From: Trifolium pratense
Lineage: Eukaryota; Streptophyta; Magnoliopsida; Fabales; Fabaceae
Assembly (NCBI RefSeq): GCF_020283565.1
Contig: NC_060063.1
Span: 36,728,635-36,792,634 of the forward strand
Direction of reading: 5' to 3'
DNA length: 64,000 nucleotides
A program made the position numbers and the translations under genes. This document shows, in pieces, positions 58,394 through 64,000 of this stretch. Within the stretch, counting starts at the first letter, position 1; each line of letters starts with the position of its first letter. The notes under the pieces were generated by a model. The model was not told the DNA's origin. It did no database searches and saw nothing but the letters and a program-made list of their open reading frames with translations.

Positions 58394-59730
58394 TAGGAGA
58401 AAAGAGACTATTGAAGTAAACAATTGTCTATATTTCCACATACAATAAAAATGCCAATAAAAATGCATAATCTTTAGTTAACATCTATTCTCTCTATCAC
58501 AATGATTCACTTCAAGAGTCTCTCACCATTTTATTAGCAAATTAAAATAAACAACACATATTTTAAAAAATGAAAAGAAAAAAAAAAAATTGGGTTCAGT
58601 TTTGCAATAAAATATAAAAACAGAAAACAAACTCTTACATTCTTATGGACAAACAGAAATACCAAGGATAAAATTTTATAAACAGAATATAGCAAATAAA
58701 ACTTACTGTAACTAAAAACCACAATAACAAGGTGAATAAAAAACAATTTTCTGTGTGACAATTTATCGAACATATAATCTGCAACAACCCAAAAGTTCAC
58801 ACAGCATTTTTATAACATATATCAAAGTGACCCATTATGAGAAAAAGTGTTAACTAATCGAATTCAGAGAAAATAGCTCAAATTTGAATAGAATTATTGA
58901 TAGAATGGAATAGCATGGTTTGAATAGAAAAGAATATAAAGATAGCATACATACCCTGTAAGAAGAGGTTTGCTTGAAGAGAGTGAAAGTGGTTTCCATT
59001 TGAGTGATGACAATTGAGAGGTCAAAAACGGCATCAACATCTCATTGCTGCTTCACTTCACAAACCTCAACCCAACCTGTGTGTGTGCGAGGGAAACATA
59101 TAACATCGCATATGGATAAATCGAACTCTCATTTTATTTTATTTTGACACATTTTATTTTTATTTATTATTTTTGTCTTTTATTCGAATTTGTCAAAAAA
59201 AAAAACTTTTTTTTATTTGATTTATTATTTTTTGAAAAAATAATTTATGATCTTTTTTAACTAACCTACGGTGGGAAATCGGACCGAAAACCTTTTTAAG
59301 TATGTTTATTTGATATATATAACTTCATGACTTTACACTATATATAAACATAGAAAGCATTTTTATATACATTCAGGAAACCTAGACATTAAAGAACATG
59401 AATAACATTTTTGTCTCAAGTTGGTTTAATCTTCATTCGTCGGTGCCTTTTTCTTATGTTCAACCTCCAGAACATGAATAACATTCTTATCTTAAGTTGA
59501 ATAACATTTCACATGCGTGTATGTTTAATTTAAGGTTTGTATTATCTTCTCACATTTTGATGTAATTAATTTGGCTAGAATTGTGCTTTAATGTTCCATT
59601 GTTGTTCAAAATATTGTATGGTGTTTTTGTCATCGAAATTTCTTCAACTCTTCATAGAAGTTGGTTAGAGTTATTCTTACTATGATGTTGGATTTGAACA
59701 TTTTAATAAAATTCTGGTTATGAAAAAAAA

Positions 59731-60330
59731 TCATACGTGTGTGTTTAATTAATTATTGTGGACTATACTATAGGTGATCAACCATGGAGTTTCAAAGGAG
59801 TTGATGGATGATACGATGAATATTTTCAAGGAATTTCATGCAATGTCTAAAGTAGAAAAGATAAGTGAAAGTTCAAAAGATCCAAATGGAAGTTATAAGC
59901 TATATACAAGTCGTGAGATTAATAACAAAGACTGCATTCAATATTAGAGAGACACATCAAGACAAAGATTTCATACAAGTGGTGAATTTATGGAGTTTTG
60001 GCCACAAAAACCTACAAGATAACGATAAAATCATACGTGTGTGTTTAATTAATTATTGTGGACTATACTATAGGTGATCAACCATGGAGTTTCAAAGGAG
60101 TTGATGGATGATACGATGAATATTTTCAAGGAATTTCATGCAATGTCTAAAGTAGAAAAGATTAGTGAAAGTTCAAAAGATCCAAATGGAAGTTATAAGC
60201 TATATACAAGTCGTGAGATTAATAACAAAAACTGCATTCAATATTGGAGAGACACATTAAGACAAAGATTTCATACAAGTGGTGAATTTATGGAGTTTTG
60301 GCCACAAAAACCTACAAGATAACGATAAAA
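59731..60330 (+). repeat. Two direct 300 bp copies of the dioxygenase exon fragment (unit B)
   Basis: The phrase TCATACGTGTGTGTTTAATT starts at 59731 and again at 60031, exactly 300 bases apart, and the copies are nearly identical. Each holds the intron end, acceptor and the VINHGVSKELMDDTMN exon. The first has TGG changed to TAG in QYW; the second stays open through RQRFHTSGEFMEFWPQKPTR. Unit A has only one copy. Confidence 0.9.
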
Positions 60331-60422
60331 TACACAAACTCCTCGAGGTCTTGGTCAATTTTTAATTGAATAAACAAAATCAAACTTTGATTAAATAAAC
60401 ATATGTGGTTATTTGTTCATAT

Positions 60423-60761
60423 AAAAATTGACCAAGACCTTAAGGAGTTTGTGTATTTTACCGGTATCTTGTAGGCTTTTGTGGCCAAAACTCCATAAAC
60501 TCACCACTTGTATGCAATCTTTGGCTTAATGTGTTAATGTGTCTCTCCAATATTGAATACAGTCTTTGTTATTAATCTCACGACTTGTATATAGCTTATA
60601 ACTACCATTTGGATCCTTTGAACTTTCACTTATCTTTTCTACTTCAGACATTGCATGAAATTCCTTGAAAATATCCATCGTATCATCCATCAACTCCTTT
60701 GAAACTCCATGGTTGATCACCTATAGTATAGTCCACAATAATTAATTAAACACACATATGA
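60423..60761 (-). repeat. Inverted copy of the dioxygenase exon fragment (unit B)
   Basis: Minus-strand reading repeats VINHGVSKELMDDTMDIFKE and the same acceptor and intron end. Together with the copy at 60031-60363 it forms an inverted repeat with arms of about 335 bases and a 59-base AT-rich spacer (60364-60422). The arms differ by scattered single bases. Confidence 0.9.
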
Positions 60762-60878
60762 GCATCTATATTAGCTAATGACTGCTCATATGTAGAACCA
60801 TGAACATTGCCACAAATAAAACTAAATTTCTAAACATGCCTCAAGTATGAGCAAACCCTACAAAACACTCCTCCAATT

Positions 60879-63569
60879 CTAAGGTTTAACGATCTTCAAG
60901 ATTGAAAGTGCATTAATTGGGGTTAGCTTAGAGTGGCAGAAGCTTTGCCACACTTCCATCTTCTCTTCCACTTCTTCCACATTCTTAATGATTGCCTCAT
61001 ACACTGAAGTTGCAATACTTCTTGCTGCTTCTCTTGCCTCTGGAAGTCTATCATTCACTAAATCAGCTGCAACTTCTATCAACTTTTCCATTCCAAACTC
61101 CTCCATTTCCTCAATTCCCTGCTACCATATGATAATACCCTTTAGTAATAACATATACACACAAAAAAAATACCAATACTTATACAATAAAGAATTAAAC
61201 AGTATTTTAGTCCCCGGAAAAATTTCCTTCGAAGTTTAGTTCTAAAATAGTTTTTGTGTTGGCATTGAAGAAACAATGCTTCATGTGATGCGTGACTGTT
61301 CGGACTTCGGTGGCTTATGATATTTGGAAGCACCTAGTTCCATTAAGGGGGATATTTGGAAGCACCTAGTTTCATCGGTGATTATTATGATTGGGTTGTT
61401 AGCAATTTGAAAGCTACTGTCACAGTAGCTGACAGTGTGGAATGGAAAGTGGTGTGGGCTACTACATGTTATTACTTATGGAGGTGGAGAAATAGACTCA
61501 AGTTTGATGCAAATTTTGTGAGACCTCTTCACACACATATAGAGATCATGAAGTATGTGGATTATTATTATAAAGCTAAACCAACATCAGACATGGCTTT
61601 GAAGAGATCAAGAAGACATGCTGGAAAGCACCTCAGCGGGATTGGATATGTCTCAATACAGATGGTGCCTTATCATGCGGTGTGGCTGGATGTGGTGGTG
61701 TCTTCCGAGATTCTAGTGGTGTATGGTAAGGATTCTATTGGGAGAGCTACTGCTTATTTGGCAGAGCTTTGGGGAGTGTTTAGCTGGGACAAGGTTACAC
61801 AAACATCGAGTTGCAGGTTGATTCATCGGTGTTGGTGAGTGGTCTTGAGGGTGTAGAAGTTGGTAATGCTCATGGTCGCATTTTGATAAGTAGAATTCGT
61901 CGTCTAATTCAAATGAATTGGAATGTTCGAGTTTCTCATGTATATCAGGAAGCAAATAAGGTTGTGGATGCTATAGCTTCTTCATTGGGATGTGAGATGC
62001 AAGGTTTCTCTTACTTTGATGCGCCTCCGACTAGTTTAGAGCAGTTGTGCTTAGATGAGGTAATGGGAGTTTCTACTCCTCGTGTTATATTCATGTAATT
62101 TTGTTTTTCTTGGGCTTTGCCCCTCTCTTTATGCAAAAAAGAAAAATATTTTTTGTCGCCTAAATTCTTGTATACGCATATGCGGCTAACAGAAATCTGT
62201 GTGACAGTGGACTAAAAGTCAAGAAATCATTTATAGTGACTAAAAAACAGTGAAGCACATACACTCCTTGGGTTAGGCGTGTCCTGGCGTCGGACACGCA
62301 TTGGTGTCGGACATTATTATCGGTGTCGACTTGTCAGTGTTTGTGTCGTGTCCGGTGTCCGTGTTTCATAGCTAAAAATGGAGTTTATGAGTTTTATAGG
62401 AACTAAAAGCATTATTAAATGACAGTAGCAAACTTTACCATCTTGGAGACACATTTGGATAGAGAAACAGCAGCTTTAGCCCTGATCCTAAGGTTGGTGT
62501 GACTCACAGATACCCTTAGTTTTAGAAGCAATGGAAGAGGTGTCATGGAACCAACCATTGATCCAAGTGCCTTCTCAGCTTCTTCGCACACAAACTTTTT
62601 ATCCTGAGAAGCTTTCAGAAGCAGCTGCAATAGCTGTTGAAATTCAACCAAAACAACACAATTCAACCCTTTAATAACTACACCAAAACACCGTCAGAAC
62701 AAATGTTTTAAAAAACTGAACCGAACATCAGACACGCGAAACCTCCTAGTCATGATTCAACAGCTTAAACAGCTCAAATCGGACAAATCAACGATGAGCC
62801 GTTAAAACAATGGAACCATTGTAAAGGCCGGTTCGAGATTCAACTCGGTCTAGTTCGGTTCGATTTTTAAAACACGAAATAGAACACACAAGAGAAAATA
62901 GAGTCAAAACAATACCAAGCCATCAAATGCCTCAAAAGTGGAAGGGTCAAACAATTTGTCACCAAAAGCATTGAAAATATCAGAAGCAGCCATAATAGAG
63001 GTTTTGCATAAAGCACTACGAGGGTTCTTCATTGACTTCACCACCACCAACAAAATTTTATCCCTAATCACAAAACTTCACATCAGAAACAAAATCCCTA
63101 AAAACCCAATTGAACCCATAACAAATATTTCAAAACTTTAACAAAATAAACACAAAAAAATCAACACTTACAAGATGGGTAATAGAAGAGAAGAATCGTA
63201 CAATGCAAATCTCCTAACATCATTCAACGATTCACAAACCTTGACCCAATTTTTCGAATCCAAATCTCCAATCAAATTCTGCAAAATTTAAAATTTCCAA
63301 AACTCAATACCAAAAAAAGAGTAATTTTTTTAATGAAAAGAAAAAGATTGAATTTTTATGCTTACTTGAATCTGAGCTTCAGGATCCGACATGGGTTTAA
63401 GGTTGTCGGATGAAATGTAATCAATGGTCGGTTCCGATGGGACTTGATTTTCGTCATTAGAAGAGGTACGAGGTTGTTGTTTTTGAGTTGAAACAACAAT
63501 TTTAGGTTGTTTTTTGGGTCTTTCTTGGGTTATGGTTGGAAGAGCATTATCAATGGGTCTAAGTGCCAT
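60879..63569 (-). CDS. ARM-repeat (TOG/CLASP-like) protein, five exons
   Basis: Exons 63569-63366, 63278-63172, 63063-62916, 62633-62439 and 61118-60879, all GT-AG, total 894 bases, 297 residues. The N-terminus is a Lys/Pro/Gln-rich tail (MALRPIDNALP). From residue 69 helical repeats follow: NLIGDLDSKNWVKVCESLND, LCKTSIMAASDIFNAFGDKL, SQDKKFVCEEAEKALGSMV and SHTNLRIRAKAAVSLSKCV. The C-terminal exon reads LPEAREAARSIATSVYE. This pattern matches the small plant ARM-repeat proteins At3g01450/At5g14790, whose repeats resemble TOG/CLASP arrays. Their cell role is not established, so a tubulin link is only suggestive. Intron 4 (1.3 kb) holds a LINE fragment and intron 3 a MITE. It is the intact partner of the unit-A pseudogene. 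Confidence 0.9.
61250..62150 (+). pseudogene. LINE C-terminal/RNase H fragment in ARM intron 4 (unit B)
   Basis: Antisense to the ARM gene. Frames read VEWKVVWATTCYYLWRWRNR, GRATAYLAELWGV, MQVDSSVLVSGLEGVEV and RVSHVYQEANKVVDAIASSL, and end at TAA 62098 after TPRVIFM. The tail is TTTGCCCCTCTCTTTATGC then an A-rich end near 62150, typical of a plant LINE 3' end. It is shared with unit A, so insertion preceded the duplication. Confidence 0.8.
62704..62874. mobile_element. Short hAT-like MITE in ARM intron 3
   Basis: Left end TGTTTTAAAAAACTGAACCG, and the reverse complement of the right end is TGTTTTAAAAATCGAACCG. Length 171 bp, with GC-rich GGTTCG words inside. No clear target duplication. Confidence 0.55.
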
Positions 63570-64000
63570 TGTTACAAAATGAATGAATGAAGAAAACGAA
63601 GAATCTTTGTTGATTGATCGATGATGTTATGAGAGAATAGTATGATTTTGTGAGATTTGATTTTGAGTATAAAAATTGTGTTGTAGATTTGAATGAGATG
63701 TTATAGAAATGGAAAGAGACGTTAGTGATATAACGGTAACAAAAAACACCTTTTGTAACTTTTCCTGCTAAACCAGCGTCACATTTGAATTTTGTTTGGA
63801 GTTGTTGCAACTTGCAACACGCACATTATGGAAAAAGATTACAACGATGTAACTGCGTTAACACAGTAATTATTATCGACTATAATAAATAGTTAAGATT
63901 AAAATTGTGTTTAAACTACACAAATCAATCGGAACCATCCAATTAATTTTGGACGGCCGAAATTATGTACGTGAAGTAGTTACAACAGGCAATCCAGATG
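63570..64000. other. Upstream region of the ARM-repeat gene
   Basis: AT-rich spacer holding the promoter and leader of the minus-strand gene. No other gene or element end was recognised up to the window end. Confidence 0.5.

Overview
The window is nuclear DNA from a flowering plant, very probably a papilionoid legume of the Medicago/Trifolium type. The host genes have plant-type GT-AG introns and AT-rich spacers. Their closest remembered relatives are Arabidopsis PP2C 40, TSPO, PRMT4, the organellar isoleucyl-tRNA synthetase OVA2 and a small ARM-repeat protein. The legume assignment is an inference from protein and repeat style, not from a search. No tRNA or rRNA gene, CRISPR array, or prokaryotic or organellar block was seen.

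Layout. (1) 1-2.3 kb: 5' end of a minus-strand PP2C gene, with its first coding exon at the window edge and a 5'UTR intron. (2) 2.6-31.1 kb: a mobile-element block. It holds a non-autonomous Helitron, a minus-strand copia relic, a plus-strand copia element with a 1.7 kb LTR, a hAT-like element split by a LINE, a Helitron-helicase fossil, a second hAT element split by a near full-length two-ORF LINE, a MULE-type MITE, and a decayed LINE split by a MITE that is itself split by a solo LTR. The only host gene in this block is the intronless TSPO gene at 26.1 kb. (3) 31.3-37.8 kb: an intact 15-exon PRMT4/CARM1 gene on the plus strand. (4) 40.6-52.2 kb: an intact 22-exon organellar isoleucyl-tRNA synthetase gene on the minus strand, convergent with PRMT4. 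One intron carries gypsy debris and several carry MITEs or SINEs. (5) 49.57-62.53 kb: a direct tandem duplication with a unit of about 6.0 kb, followed by an intact five-exon ARM-repeat gene on the minus strand.

The most informative structure is the duplication at the right. Its breakpoints fall inside both the tRNA-synthetase gene and the ARM-repeat gene, so one complete copy and one truncated copy of each results. The join shows a 6 bp microhomology, AGCAAT. The truncated synthetase copy then decayed by an exon deletion, a nonsense change and insertion of a gypsy-like fragment that has one LTR but a perfect 5 bp target duplication. Between the genes lies an exon fragment of a 2-oxoglutarate dioxygenase. 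In the second unit it has become a 300 bp direct tandem repeat plus an inverted copy, a near-palindrome of about 730 bp that could form a hairpin RNA.

The exon chains of PRMT4 (537 codons), the synthetase (1077 codons) and the ARM protein (297 codons) were built by hand from splice sites and reading phase. Each sums to a multiple of three. The genes act in separate housekeeping processes and show no sign of forming one pathway.
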